DNA of 5,636 bases from positions 1-5,636 of the forward strand of contig CAMORY010000087.1 of NCBI GenBank assembly GCA_946624395.1. Direction: 5' to 3'. A model generated the notes under the pieces. It made no database searches, was not told the DNA's origin, and saw only the letters and a list, made by a program, of their open reading frames with translations. A program made the translations under genes and the position numbers. The DNA comes from an uncultured Clostridia bacterium. GTDB lineage: Bacteria; Bacillota; Clostridia; Christensenellales; Borkfalkiaceae. Each line of letters begins with the position of its first letter. The stretch's first letter is position 1. Positions 1 to 5,636 of the stretch are shown here, piece after piece.

Positions 1-14
1 TGATGGATGGTTTT

Positions 15-90
15 TGGTGGGAACAATAGGGCTCGAACCTATGACCCCCTGCTTGTAAGGCAGATGCTCTCCCAGCTGAGCTATGCTCCC
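15..90 (-). tRNA. tRNA-Val (anticodon UAC)
   Basis: Read on the minus strand, these 76 nt fold as a complete cloverleaf. The 7-bp acceptor stem is GGGAGCA with TGTTCCC, including one G-T wobble. The D-arm is closed by GCTC/GAGC. The anticodon stem is TCTGC/GCAGG with loop CTTACAA, so the anticodon is TAC, which reads valine GUN codons. The T-arm is ATAGG/CCTAT around TTCGAGC. A discriminator A and an encoded CCA end the gene at position 15. Encoded CCA is common in Firmicutes. The gene diverges from the ATPase operon. Only 14 nt lie downstream in the window, so I cannot tell whether it is a single gene or the first of a tRNA cluster, and no terminator is visible. Confidence 0.97.
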
Positions 91-109
91 TGATTGCCAT
101 CGCTATTGT

Positions 110-138
110 ACTATACCAAATTTGCGACAAAAAATCAA
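110..138 (-). promoter_or_regulatory. Candidate sigma-70-type promoter for tRNA-Val
   Basis: On the minus strand a -35 hexamer TTGATT (138-133) and a -10 hexamer TATAGT (115-110) are separated by exactly 17 nt. They match the TTGACA and TATAAT consensus at 4 and 5 positions. An overlapping alternative -10, TACAAT (110-105), also exists but lacks a well-spaced -35. Transcription would start near 103, about a dozen nt before the mature tRNA 5' end, which suits a leader removed by RNase P. This is a consensus match only. Confidence 0.6.
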
Positions 139-142
139 GTGA

Positions 143-178
143 TTTGAATAACATTTTTAATATTTTTTTATTTTTTTT
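143..178 (-). promoter_or_regulatory. A/T-tract region, possible UP element of the tRNA promoter
   Basis: This stretch is almost pure A/T and includes T7 (163-169) and T8 (171-178) runs, which are A-tracts on the minus strand. It lies directly upstream of the tRNA -35 hexamer, roughly 40 to 75 nt before the inferred start. A/T tracts there commonly bind the RNA polymerase alpha C-terminal domains at stable-RNA promoters. The role is inferred from position and composition; it could simply be AT-rich spacer. Confidence 0.3.
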
Positions 179-260
179 CTAAAACGTGCGTTATTGTTTT
201 GCTACAAGCGGATAAATTTAGCCGCAATTTAACAAAAAGTTGCTAACGCTATGAAAAAAC

Positions 261-290
261 TTGACGGATTAGTCAGTTTTAGTATATAAT
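261..290 (+). promoter_or_regulatory. Candidate sigma-70-type promoter of the V-ATPase operon
   Basis: TTGACG (261-266, 5 of 6 matches to the -35 consensus) and a perfect TATAAT (285-290) are separated by 18 nt. It is the best promoter match on the plus strand before the first ATPase gene. Transcription would start near 296-298. This leaves only about 10 nt of leader before the ATG at 308, or about 23 nt before the in-frame ATG at 320. No operator, riboswitch or attenuator is recognisable between it and the first gene. Confidence 0.7.
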
Positions 291-307
291 ATTACAAAAT
301 ATTTTCA

Positions 308-628
308 ATGGTGAAAGGTATGAACGAAGTTATCGCTTCTATTTTAGACGCGGAAAAGAAAGCCGACGAAATAGTGAAATTGTCGGTTGAAAAATCTAAA
401 GCGGTAAAACAGGCCGCCGACTTCGACGGGGAAAAGATAAAAAACGGCACGGTAGCCGTATTTAAACTGCATCGCGCGTCCGCAATAAAGGAAGCGGAAA
501 AACAGGCTTCTTTAGAGTACGATGAAATATTATCGGAAGGTAAAGCGTCCGCGGAAAAGATTTTGTCGGACAGCGCGGATAAAACCGATTATTTTGCGGA
601 TAAAATAGTAAAAAGCATAACGGGCTGA
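308..628 (+). CDS. ntpF: V-type ATPase peripheral-stalk subunit G/H (NtpF-like)
   Basis: This 106-residue, highly charged, Lys/Glu/Ala-rich protein is predicted to be almost entirely helical. It has repeated AEKKA-like and SAEK-like segments (about 15-20, 62-67 and 81-85) and no membrane segment. That fits the small stalk subunit (NtpF/AhaH type, usually about 100-110 residues), which pairs with subunit E as a coiled coil and tethers the head to subunit I. Sequence in this family is weakly conserved, so the call rests largely on length, coiled-coil character and first position before ntpI, as in the E. hirae ntp operon. The start is uncertain. The ATG at 308 has no Shine-Dalgarno and lies close to the inferred transcription start. 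The ATG at 320 (Met5) begins MNEVIASIL, more like family N-termini, but its AAAGG (314-318) is only 1 nt away. The stop lies 1 nt before ntpI. Confidence 0.82.
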   Translation: MVKGMNEVIASILDAEKKADEIVKLSVEKSKAVKQAADFDGEKIKNGTVAVFKLHRASAIKEAEKQASLEYDEILSEGKASAEKILSDSADKTDYFADKIVKSITG

Positions 629-629
629 T

Positions 630-2639
630 ATGTCAATCGTTGCAATGAATAAAATAAAACTTATGGGAATTAACGCCCATAAGGAAAAAATACTGAACGC
701 GCTTTACAAAACGGGGTGCGTGGAACTGTCGGAAACGGAAGAGTTTGCCGACACTTTCCGTTTGCCTGCGGGGGATAAAGCGGGCGAACTTTCCGCAAAG
801 CACGACGAGTTAGGGCGCACTATCGAGTTTTATAACGAAGTTATAGAAAAATCCAAGGATAAACCCTATTATCCTAAAAATATAGAGAACAGTAAAAATT
901 TATTTATTTCTTACGACGAGTTTATACGTTCGCCGAAACTTGCGCCCATAGGAGATGGAGAAACGGAAAAAGCGCGCGGATTTATGGAACGGCTTTCTCA
1001 AATCAAAGCTGAACGCGCAAAACTCATAAACCTTGGTGCTAACTTGTCGCCGTATTTATCCGTTGACGGCAAATTCAGCGATTTTTGCGACACCAAAAAT
1101 ACAAAAGCCTTTTTCGGCACGGTAAAAAAAGATAACGTTGCTTTAATTTCCGAAAAACTGTCGAAACTTGAAGCGACTGAACTTAACGTGCTTTCAGACG
1201 GGCAGATATCGGTAATTTTGGTAATTTCTTATAACGATTACGCCGCTGCCGCACTAGAGATTTTAACGGAGTACGAGTTTGCACCGTGCCCCTATAAATT
1301 CGACTGTTCTGCAAAGGAAAAACTTGCGGAAATAAACGCTGACGTTGCGGGTTTTGACTTAAAGGAAGAAGAGATATATAAAGCCGTATGTGAAAATGCG
1401 AGCGTTATAAAAGACCTTAAAATTCTTTACGACTATTACGGTTTTTCGCTTGAAAAAGAAACGCAGGCGGAAAACTTTTCCTGCACTTTATCTACTTTTA
1501 TTTTAGAAGGTTTTGTGCCTAAAGATAAAATCGAAGAAGTAAAAAGCGCCGTTCATATGGTTTCCGACGCTACGTTTATCGAGTTTTCAGAACCCGATAA
1601 GGAAGAGAATGTGCCGACGCTGCTTAAAAATAATTTTGCGGTGCGGCAGACGGAATTTATTACCGATATGTATTCTACCCCGAATTATAGGGAAAAAGAC
1701 CCGAACAGGGCGGTGTTCTTCTTCTTTATGCTGTTTATGGGCGTTATAATGGCGGATATAGGCTACGGCGTTATTATGATAGCGCTGGGGCTGTTTTTGG
1801 CGGGCAGAATTAAAGTTGATAACGGTACGAGAAGGCTTTGGTACAATATCGCGATAGGCGGTATTTTCGCTATACTTTTCGGCGTACTTTTTAACTCCTT
1901 GTTCGGGGTGTCGGTATTGCCGTTTACGCTTTTACCCAGCCCCGTGCCGAGCGAAGGCGGGCAGACGGGACTTATGACCATACTTTTATGCTGTCTTGCT
2001 CTCGGTGTTTTGCAGATTGCTTTCGGGTACTTTATGAAAGCGCTTAACCTGTTTAAATCGGGCGACGTGGCTGGCGGCATATTCGACGGGCTTTGCTGGG
2101 TATTGTTCTTTATAGGTTTTGTGTTTGCGTCCTTTAATTTTTTGATAGATTACCTTATGCACGACGCTTTTGTCGTTATGGACGAAGGTGTTAAAAACTT
2201 TTTTGATACCGCGGCTATGCCGGGGCTTATAGTAATGCTTTCCGCACTTTTTATTGCGGCGGCAACTGCCGGTCGTGCGGAAAAAGGCTTCGGAAAGGTG
2301 AGTAAAGGCTTCGGCGCGATATACGGGTTAATAAACATTTTCAGCGATATTTTGAGTTATGCGCGTCTTTTCGGACTTATGCTTTCGGGTATGATAATCG
2401 CTAAAACCTTTAACGATATAGGTACGGGGCTGTTTGCAAGCGGAATTATCGGGTACGTGTTCGGCGGCGCGGTTATTTTAATAGGGCATACTTTTAACCT
2501 TGCCATGGGCGTTTTAGGCGCTTATATACACGATAGCAGGTTGCAGTATATAGAGTTTTTCGGTAAATTCTATACGGGTGAAGGCAATAAGTTCGCTCCC
2601 ATCGGTTCGGATATGAAATACGTTTACGTTGTAAAATAA
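630..2639 (+). CDS. ntpI: V-type ATPase membrane stator subunit I (a subunit)
   Basis: This 669-residue protein has the usual family length (about 650). Residues 1 to about 355 are a soluble, partly coiled-coil cytoplasmic arm that contacts the peripheral stalks, starting with the typical SIVAMNKIKLMG. The C-terminal half is membrane-embedded, with hydrophobic segments near 362-391, 405-427, 447-469, 484-509, 531-547, 572-594 and 604-632. Diagnostic motifs are MLFMGVIMADIGYG (367-380), SDILSYARLFGL (572-583), GHTFN (619-623) and HDSRLQYIEFFGKFY (634-648). R579 and R637 correspond to the conserved arginine pair that lines the ion half-channels against the rotor ring and releases the ion from its carboxylate. 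The start at 630 gives the family N-terminus. No clear Shine-Dalgarno precedes it and the previous stop is 1 nt away, so translation is probably coupled to ntpF. I see no truncation. Confidence 0.97.
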   Translation: MSIVAMNKIKLMGINAHKEKILNALYKTGCVELSETEEFADTFRLPAGDKAGELSAKHDELGRTIEFYNEVIEKSKDKPYYPKNIENSKNLFISYDEFIRSPKLAPIGDGETEKARGFMERLSQIKAERAKLINLGANLSPYLSVDGKFSDFCDTKNTKAFFGTVKKDNVALISEKLSKLEATELNVLSDGQISVILVISYNDYAAAALEILTEYEFAPCPYKFDCSAKEKLAEINADVAGFDLKEEEIYKAVCENASVIKDLKILYDYYGFSLEKETQAENFSCTLSTFILEGFVPKDKIEEVKSAVHMVSDATFIEFSEPDKEENVPTLLKNNFAVRQTEFITDMYSTPNYREKDPNRAVFFFFMLFMGVIMADIGYGVIMIALGLFLAGRIKVDNGTRRLWYNIAIGGIFAILFGVLFNSLFGVSVLPFTLLPSPVPSEGGQTGLMTILLCCLALGVLQIAFGYFMKALNLFKSGDVAGGIFDGLCWVLFFIGFVFASFNFLIDYLMHDAFVVMDEGVKNFFDTAAMPGLIVMLSALFIAAATAGRAEKGFGKVSKGFGAIYGLINIFSDILSYARLFGLMLSGMIIAKTFNDIGTGLFASGIIGYVFGGAVILIGHTFNLAMGVLGAYIHDSRLQYIEFFGKFYTGEGNKFAPIGSDMKYVYVVK

Positions 2640-2684
2640 AGGCGTAATCGTAAATATATAAACATTATAAATAAAAGGAAAAAT

Positions 2685-2702
2685 TAAAACGTTTCTGTTT
2701 TA
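2685..2702 (+). repeat. Small inverted repeat just upstream of the ntpK ribosome binding site
   Basis: TAAAAC (2685-2690) and GTTTTA (2697-2702) are perfect reverse complements around a 6-nt GTTTCT loop. In mRNA this would form a short AU-rich hairpin ending 1 nt before the GGAGG of ntpK. It is too weak and lacks the GC stem and U-tract of a terminator. It may keep the ribosome binding site single-stranded or mark an RNA-processing point, but a six-base match can also arise by chance in AT-rich DNA. Confidence 0.35.
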
Positions 2703-2703
2703 C

Positions 2704-2708
2704 GGAGG
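2704..2708 (+). promoter_or_regulatory. Strong ribosome binding site of ntpK
   Basis: GGAGG lies 5 nt before the ATG at 2714 and is followed by a T-run. It is the closest match to the anti-Shine-Dalgarno sequence in the window and fixes the ntpK start. The preceding 74-nt spacer is the longest within the operon, so ntpK is translated independently of ntpI, in keeping with the many copies of K needed per rotor ring. Confidence 0.85.
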
Positions 2709-2713
2709 TTTTT

Positions 2714-3154
2714 ATGACAGGAGAAGCATTAGCAGTTTTAGGGCTTGCTATCTGCGCGGGGCTTTGCGGCGCGGGTTCGGCAATAGGTCTGTACTTTACA
2801 GGTTCTGCGGCGAGCGGAGTGCTTGCGGAAGAGCCCAAAAAGTTCAGTAAAGTACTTATTTTGGTCGTTCTTCCCGCAACGCAGGGTATTTACGGTTTCG
2901 TTTTCGCGATTTTAGGCTTAAGCGGCATAACCGACGGTATGACGGCGGTAGCGGGCGCTAAAATATTCGGCGCGGCAATGCCTTTGGCAATTACGGGACT
3001 TATTTCGGGTATAGCGCAGGGCAAAACCGCTGTCGGCGGTATTTACGCGGTCGCTAAAAACGAAAAATTGTCGGGCAAACTCATTTTGTTCCCCGCAATG
3101 GTTGAAACCTACGCGATTTTAGGTCTTGTCGTTTCCATACTGTTATTGTCGTAA
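2714..3154 (+). CDS. ntpK: V-type ATPase rotor-ring subunit K (16-kDa c-type proteolipid), Na+-type binding site
   Basis: This 146-residue, four-helix double-hairpin proteolipid forms the rotating membrane ring. Hydrophobic helices lie near 4-28, 47-70, 79-103 and 123-145. The motifs LPATQGIYG (53-61), SGIAQGK (98-104) and AMVETYAILG (128-137) are diagnostic. E131 is the ion-carrying carboxylate in helix 4. L53, T56, Q57, Y60, Q102 and E131 line up with the Na+ ligands L61, T64, Q65, Y68, Q110 and E139 of E. hirae NtpK at a constant offset of 8, so there are no indels between them. The protein lacks a few N-terminal residues relative to E. hirae (156 residues). The start is fixed by GGAGG 5 nt upstream. 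The gene ends in three consecutive in-frame stops (TAA TAA TAG). Na+ coupling is inferred from the intact site. Confidence 0.97.
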   Translation: MTGEALAVLGLAICAGLCGAGSAIGLYFTGSAASGVLAEEPKKFSKVLILVVLPATQGIYGFVFAILGLSGITDGMTAVAGAKIFGAAMPLAITGLISGIAQGKTAVGGIYAVAKNEKLSGKLILFPAMVETYAILGLVVSILLLS

Positions 3155-3169
3155 TAATAGGTTGAATTT

Positions 3170-3745
3170 ATGGACGGAAAAGAAGCGATAATCGCTAAAA
3201 TAATAGAGAGCGCGGAAAAGAAGGCGCAGGAAAACGTACACGCCGCAGAGCAATACGCTGTTTCCGTTAAAGAACAGGCTACAGAGTGGGCAAACGCGTA
3301 TTCGGACGCGCAGGAAAAAGTGCTGCAAAAGGAAATCGCGGATATCGTTGAAAGGCGTAAAATAGTCGCGGGGCTTGACGTAAGAAAGGTTTTGCTTAAG
3401 GCAAAGCAGGACGTTATAGACGAAATTTTCGCCCGTGCCGAACAGAAACTTTGCAAAGTCGATAAAAAGACTTATCTTAAGTTGGTGCTTGCAAAGATAG
3501 GCGAATTTGCGGACGAAGGCGACGAAGTGGTTTTATCCTGCGACGGCGTAATTTCCGAAAAAGACGTTTCGGAAAGCGCGGTGTTTAAAGAGAAAAAACT
3601 TACCGTGTGTAAAAAACAGGGTAAATTTTACGGCGGCGTAATGCTTATCGGCAAAACCTGCGATAAAAATCTTACTTTCCACGACATTGTTTCGGCGGAA
3701 AAGGATAAAGCCGCGCCTACTATAGCGAAAGAAATATTCGGGTGA
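3170..3745 (+). CDS. ntpE: V-type ATPase peripheral-stalk subunit E
   Basis: This 191-residue protein has the usual length for bacterial/archaeal subunit E. Residues 1 to about 90 are a charged Ala/Lys/Glu-rich helix beginning with DGKEAIIAKIIESAEKKA, which pairs with the ntpF product as a coiled coil. The segment RRKIVAGLDVRKVLLKAK leads into the C-terminal globular domain (about 95-191). That domain caps the top of the A/B head and carries the family-like KFYGGVMLIG. There is no membrane segment. The gene follows ntpK by 15 nt. A modest AGG (3159-3161) lies 8 nt before the ATG, overlapping the last of the ntpK stops. Each complex is expected to hold two or more E stalks. The call rests on domain layout, length and position between K and C. 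Confidence 0.93.
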   Translation: MDGKEAIIAKIIESAEKKAQENVHAAEQYAVSVKEQATEWANAYSDAQEKVLQKEIADIVERRKIVAGLDVRKVLLKAKQDVIDEIFARAEQKLCKVDKKTYLKLVLAKIGEFADEGDEVVLSCDGVISEKDVSESAVFKEKKLTVCKKQGKFYGGVMLIGKTCDKNLTFHDIVSAEKDKAAPTIAKEIFG

Positions 3746-3748
3746 TAT

Positions 3749-4714
3749 ATGGCAAGCGTTTTATACTCGAGCGCGAGAGCCGTCGTTATGGAAAAAACTC
3801 TTTTAGGCGAAGACAGGCTTAAAAGAATGGTAGAAGGAACTGCGGACGACGCGCTGAAAATTTTATCGGAAGTCGGATTCGGTACGGGGGATATATCCCG
3901 TGCGGGGATTGACGCCGTGTCCGATACGGAGACGGCGCGGCTTTGCTCGTTTATAAAAGAAACCGCGCCCGACGATAAGATAAAAAAATTCTTTCTCTTA
4001 CCGTACGACTTTAAAAACGCCGAAGCGCTTATAAAAGAGAAATATCTTAAAACCGAGTCGGAATTATCCGCGTACGGGCTTTTGGACGTTAAGGAATTAA
4101 GAGAGAAAATCTTTACGGATTCCTATTCGTCGCTACCTAAATATATGGCGCAGGCGCTTCTTGCTGCGGACAAGGCGTTCGTTGACGGCACGCAAAGCGG
4201 ACTTTATATAAACGGGTTATTCACTAAAGCGCTGTACAACGAACTTTTTGCGCTTAACGTAAAGGATAAGAGATTAAAAGCAGTTCTTTTATCGAAGGCG
4301 GATTTAATCAATATCGGCATATCGCTGCGCACCCGCAATTTCGAGCGGGCTGAAAAGCAGTACGTTCATTTCGGTAAAGTAAAAGAACGTATGCTTAAAG
4401 TAGTGTGCGAATCCGATTTCGATACGATACGCGAACAGTTCAGGTTTACGGAGTATAAAGACGAAGTGTTTGCGGCGCTTAGCGGTATTGAAAGCGGCGC
4501 GGGGCTTAAAGAATTTGAAAAGTTGTGCGACGGGTTTGCCGTAAAAACCATAAAAAAGGATAGGTACAGTTCGCAAGGGATTCTCCCGTTTATCAGATAC
4601 TGTTTTTATAAATTTGCGGACATTGCAAACGCAAGAATAGTGCTTGTCGGGCATTCGGGCGGGCTTACGCACGAAGAGATTTCGGACAGGTTAAGGGAGC
4701 ATTATGAAGGGTAA
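3749..4714 (+). CDS. ntpC: V-type ATPase subunit C (d subunit), rotor-ring socket
   Basis: This 321-residue, soluble, mostly helical protein fits the archaeal/bacterial C (eukaryotic d) family, usually about 330 residues. That family sits as a funnel on top of the K ring and receives the central shaft made of D and F. Family-like stretches are the N-terminal YSSARAVVMEKTLL, the middle FFLLPYDFKNAEALIKEKYL (conserved phe-asp-x-x-asn-alanine type core), DLINIGISLRTRNF, and a C-terminal PFIRYCFYKFADIANARIVLVG, typical of the family. The start lies 3 nt after the ntpE stop with no recognisable Shine-Dalgarno, suggesting coupled translation. The 3' end overlaps ntpG by 11 nt. One copy per complex is expected. 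Do not confuse it with the unrelated eukaryotic V-ATPase C subunit or the F-ATPase c subunit. Confidence 0.95.
   Translation: MASVLYSSARAVVMEKTLLGEDRLKRMVEGTADDALKILSEVGFGTGDISRAGIDAVSDTETARLCSFIKETAPDDKIKKFFLLPYDFKNAEALIKEKYLKTESELSAYGLLDVKELREKIFTDSYSSLPKYMAQALLAADKAFVDGTQSGLYINGLFTKALYNELFALNVKDKRLKAVLLSKADLINIGISLRTRNFERAEKQYVHFGKVKERMLKVVCESDFDTIREQFRFTEYKDEVFAALSGIESGAGLKEFEKLCDGFAVKTIKKDRYSSQGILPFIRYCFYKFADIANARIVLVGHSGGLTHEEISDRLREHYEG
4693..4699 (+). promoter_or_regulatory. Ribosome binding site of ntpG inside ntpC
   Basis: AAGGGAG lies 4 nt before the ATG at 4704 and within the last codons of ntpC. It supports the overlapping start of the F subunit over later in-frame starts and lets ribosomes finishing ntpC reinitiate directly. 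Confidence 0.75.
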
Positions 4715-5021
4715 AACGGCTATTATCGGCGACGGCGAAAGCATACTCGTATTTAAAGCGGTGGGTGTAGAGCCGTTTTCGGTGTCAACTGCCGAAGAAG
4801 CGGAAAAAACGCTTTCACAAATTGCCAAAACTTATAAAATAATTTTTATTACCGACGACTTTGCCGCCGCTATCGACGATAAAATCAAAAAATATACGGC
4901 GCAAAGTTATCCCGTTATCGTGTCTATTCCGTCCAAGTCGGGCAGCAACGGGTATGGCGAAAAAAATCTCGTCGAGGCTATGGAAAAAGCGCTCGGCATA
5001 AATATCTTTACTGCAAACTGA
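4704..5021 (+). CDS. ntpG: V-type ATPase central-stalk subunit F (NtpG)
   Basis: This 105-residue protein has the typical length for V/A-ATPase subunit F. It is a small CheY-like alpha/beta protein that binds subunit D in the central shaft and rotates with it. Visible family marks are the first strand with IIGDGES (7-13), FKAVGVEPF (17-25), the central strand IIFITDD (46-52), PVIVSIPSKSG (70-80) and a C-terminal helix LVEAMEKALGI (89-99), ending soon after. No catalytic site is expected. The ATG at 4704 overlaps the end of ntpC by 11 nt and is preceded by a good Shine-Dalgarno. In E. hirae this subunit is called NtpG while the family name is F, so naming differs between sources. Its partner D should lie beyond the window after A and B. 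Confidence 0.95.
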   Translation: MKGKTAIIGDGESILVFKAVGVEPFSVSTAEEAEKTLSQIAKTYKIIFITDDFAAAIDDKIKKYTAQSYPVIVSIPSKSGSNGYGEKNLVEAMEKALGINIFTAN

Positions 5022-5025
5022 AAAT

Positions 5026-5031
5026 AGGAAG
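5026..5031 (+). promoter_or_regulatory. Ribosome binding site of ntpA
   Basis: AGGAAG lies 6 nt before the ATG at 5038, in the 16-nt gap after the ntpG stop. It fixes the start, which gives the family N-terminus MQGRIIKVSGP. Confidence 0.7.
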
Positions 5032-5037
5032 TGAGTT

Positions 5038-5636
5038 ATGCAAGGTAGAATTATCAAGGTTTCAGGTCCGCTTATAGTAGCGGAAAACATGGCGGACAGT
5101 AAACTGTTCGACGTTGTACGCGTAAGCGACAAAAAACTTATAGGCGAAATAATCGAACTTCGTGGCGACAAGGCTTCTATTCAGGTCTACGAAGAGACGA
5201 GCGGCTTGGGCGTCGGCGAAGCGGTGGAATCCACTTACGCACCGCTTTCGGTCGATTTAGGGCCGGGGCTTATCGAAAGTATTTTCGACGGTATTCAAAG
5301 ACCTTTAAATAAAGTTTACGAAAAATACGGCGACAGAATAGGTCGCGGAATAGCTGTAAACAATATCGACCGTGAAAAACTGTGGGAATTCAAAGCCGAA
5401 GTAAAGGCGGGCGATAAAGTTTCCGCGGGCGATATTTTAGGCAGCGTGCAGGAAACTTCTATAGTCAGCCATAAAATAATGGTTCCTTACGGCATAGAAG
5501 GCACGGTTAAAAAAATCACTTCGGGAAGCTTCAACATAACGCAGACCGTGGCGGTTATAGCGACCAAAGACGGGGATAAAGAAGTTTGTATGCTTACTCG
5601 TTGGCCGGTTCGCCGCGGCAGACCTTATAAATCCAA
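5038..5636 (+). CDS. ntpA: V-type ATPase catalytic subunit A, N-terminal part (runs off the window)
   Basis: An open frame of 199 complete codons plus 2 nt reaches the window end. The full subunit is usually about 590 residues, so about one third is present. It is the ATP-hydrolysing subunit; three A alternate with three B in the head. Residues 1 to about 68 form the N-terminal beta-barrel, with IIKVSGPLIVAE (5-16) and LRGDKASIQVYEETSGL (41-57). LGPGLIESIFDGIQRPL (74-90) is the signature joining the barrel to the insertion. From about 110 comes the A-specific bulge domain, with VQETSIVSHKIMVP (137-150), GIEGTV (152-157) and LTRWPVRRGRPYK (186-198). This bulge separates A from F-ATPase beta. 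The Walker A loop and catalytic glutamate lie downstream and cannot be checked. The end is a window cut, not a truncation. Confidence 0.97.
   Translation, partial: MQGRIIKVSGPLIVAENMADSKLFDVVRVSDKKLIGEIIELRGDKASIQVYEETSGLGVGEAVESTYAPLSVDLGPGLIESIFDGIQRPLNKVYEKYGDRIGRGIAVNNIDREKLWEFKAEVKAGDKVSAGDILGSVQETSIVSHKIMVPYGIEGTVKKITSGSFNITQTVAVIATKDGDKEVCMLTRWPVRRGRPYKS

Noticed and set aside
209..225. GCGG ... CCGC possible terminator hairpin upstream of the operon
   Set aside because: The stem is only 4 bp and no T-run follows it. There is no plus-strand gene upstream in the window that would need it.
251..289. A 12-codon frame starting ATG AAA AAA and ending TAA, possible leader peptide
   Set aside because: It lies over the -35/-10 hexamers of the operon promoter and so upstream of the inferred transcript start. 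It has no Shine-Dalgarno and looks like chance.
1763..2338. Two minus-strand frames of 105 and 62 codons inside ntpI
   Set aside because: They are antisense to the conserved membrane domain of ntpI and show Pro/Ser/Ala-rich shadow composition.
2629..2671. Possible internal promoter before ntpK (TTGTAA at 2629, TATATA at 2655, TATAAA at 2666)
   Set aside because: The TTGTAA to TATATA spacing is 20 nt, and TATAAA has no -35 at normal distance. Such hexamers are expected in AT-rich DNA.
3109..3456. Minus-strand open frame of 115 codons across the ntpK/ntpE junction
   Set aside because: It is antisense to two clear ATPase genes. Its Ser/Ala/Cys-rich product is the usual shadow of Lys/Glu/Ala-rich coding DNA, with no ribosome binding site or family resemblance.
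4304..4672. Minus-strand open frame of 122 codons inside ntpC
   Set aside because: It is fully antisense to a conserved gene, with no recognisable domain, promoter or start signal.
4815..5171. Minus-strand open frame of 118 codons across ntpG/ntpA
   Set aside because: It is antisense to two conserved genes and has low-complexity composition. I treat it as a shadow frame.

Overview
The window holds the promoter-proximal part of a rotary V-type (V/A-type) ATPase operon on the + strand, preceded by a divergently transcribed tRNA-Val gene. The gene order after the promoter is G/H-type stalk subunit (ntpF), I, K, E, C, F (ntpG), A. This matches the ntpFIKECGA order of the Enterococcus hirae Na+-ATPase operon and its clostridial relatives. 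The window ends inside the catalytic A gene, so B and D are expected just downstream. The order, the bacterial promoter hexamers, the genomically encoded tRNA CCA and the moderately low GC content suggest a Firmicute, probably of class Clostridia and possibly an uncultured gut lineage. I cannot place it more finely from this sequence.

Layout: 15-90 (-) is tRNA-Val(UAC). Positions 91-307 are an AT-rich intergenic region with one candidate promoter facing each way and T7/T8 tracts. Positions 308-3745 hold ntpF, ntpI, ntpK and ntpE. These encode one peripheral-stalk half, the membrane stator, the rotor ring and the other peripheral-stalk half. Positions 3749-5021 hold ntpC and ntpG, the rotor-ring socket and a central-stalk subunit. 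From 5038 to the window end is the first 199 residues of ntpA.

How the genes work together: A (with the off-window B) forms the ATP-hydrolysing head. F (with the off-window D) forms the central shaft, and C couples the shaft to the K ring. I forms the ion half-channels against the K ring. E and the ntpF product pair as coiled-coil peripheral stalks that hold the head to I. All residues known to bind Na+ in E. hirae NtpK are present here with no indels between them, so Na+ is the likelier coupling ion. Gene junctions are tight (1 nt, 3 nt or an 11-nt overlap) except before ntpK. There a 74-nt spacer, a small inverted repeat and the strongest Shine-Dalgarno of the window precede the one subunit needed in many copies.

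I see no previously undescribed system here. The genes are intact and conventional. The points worth checking are the ion specificity, the start of ntpF, and the translation signals around ntpK.
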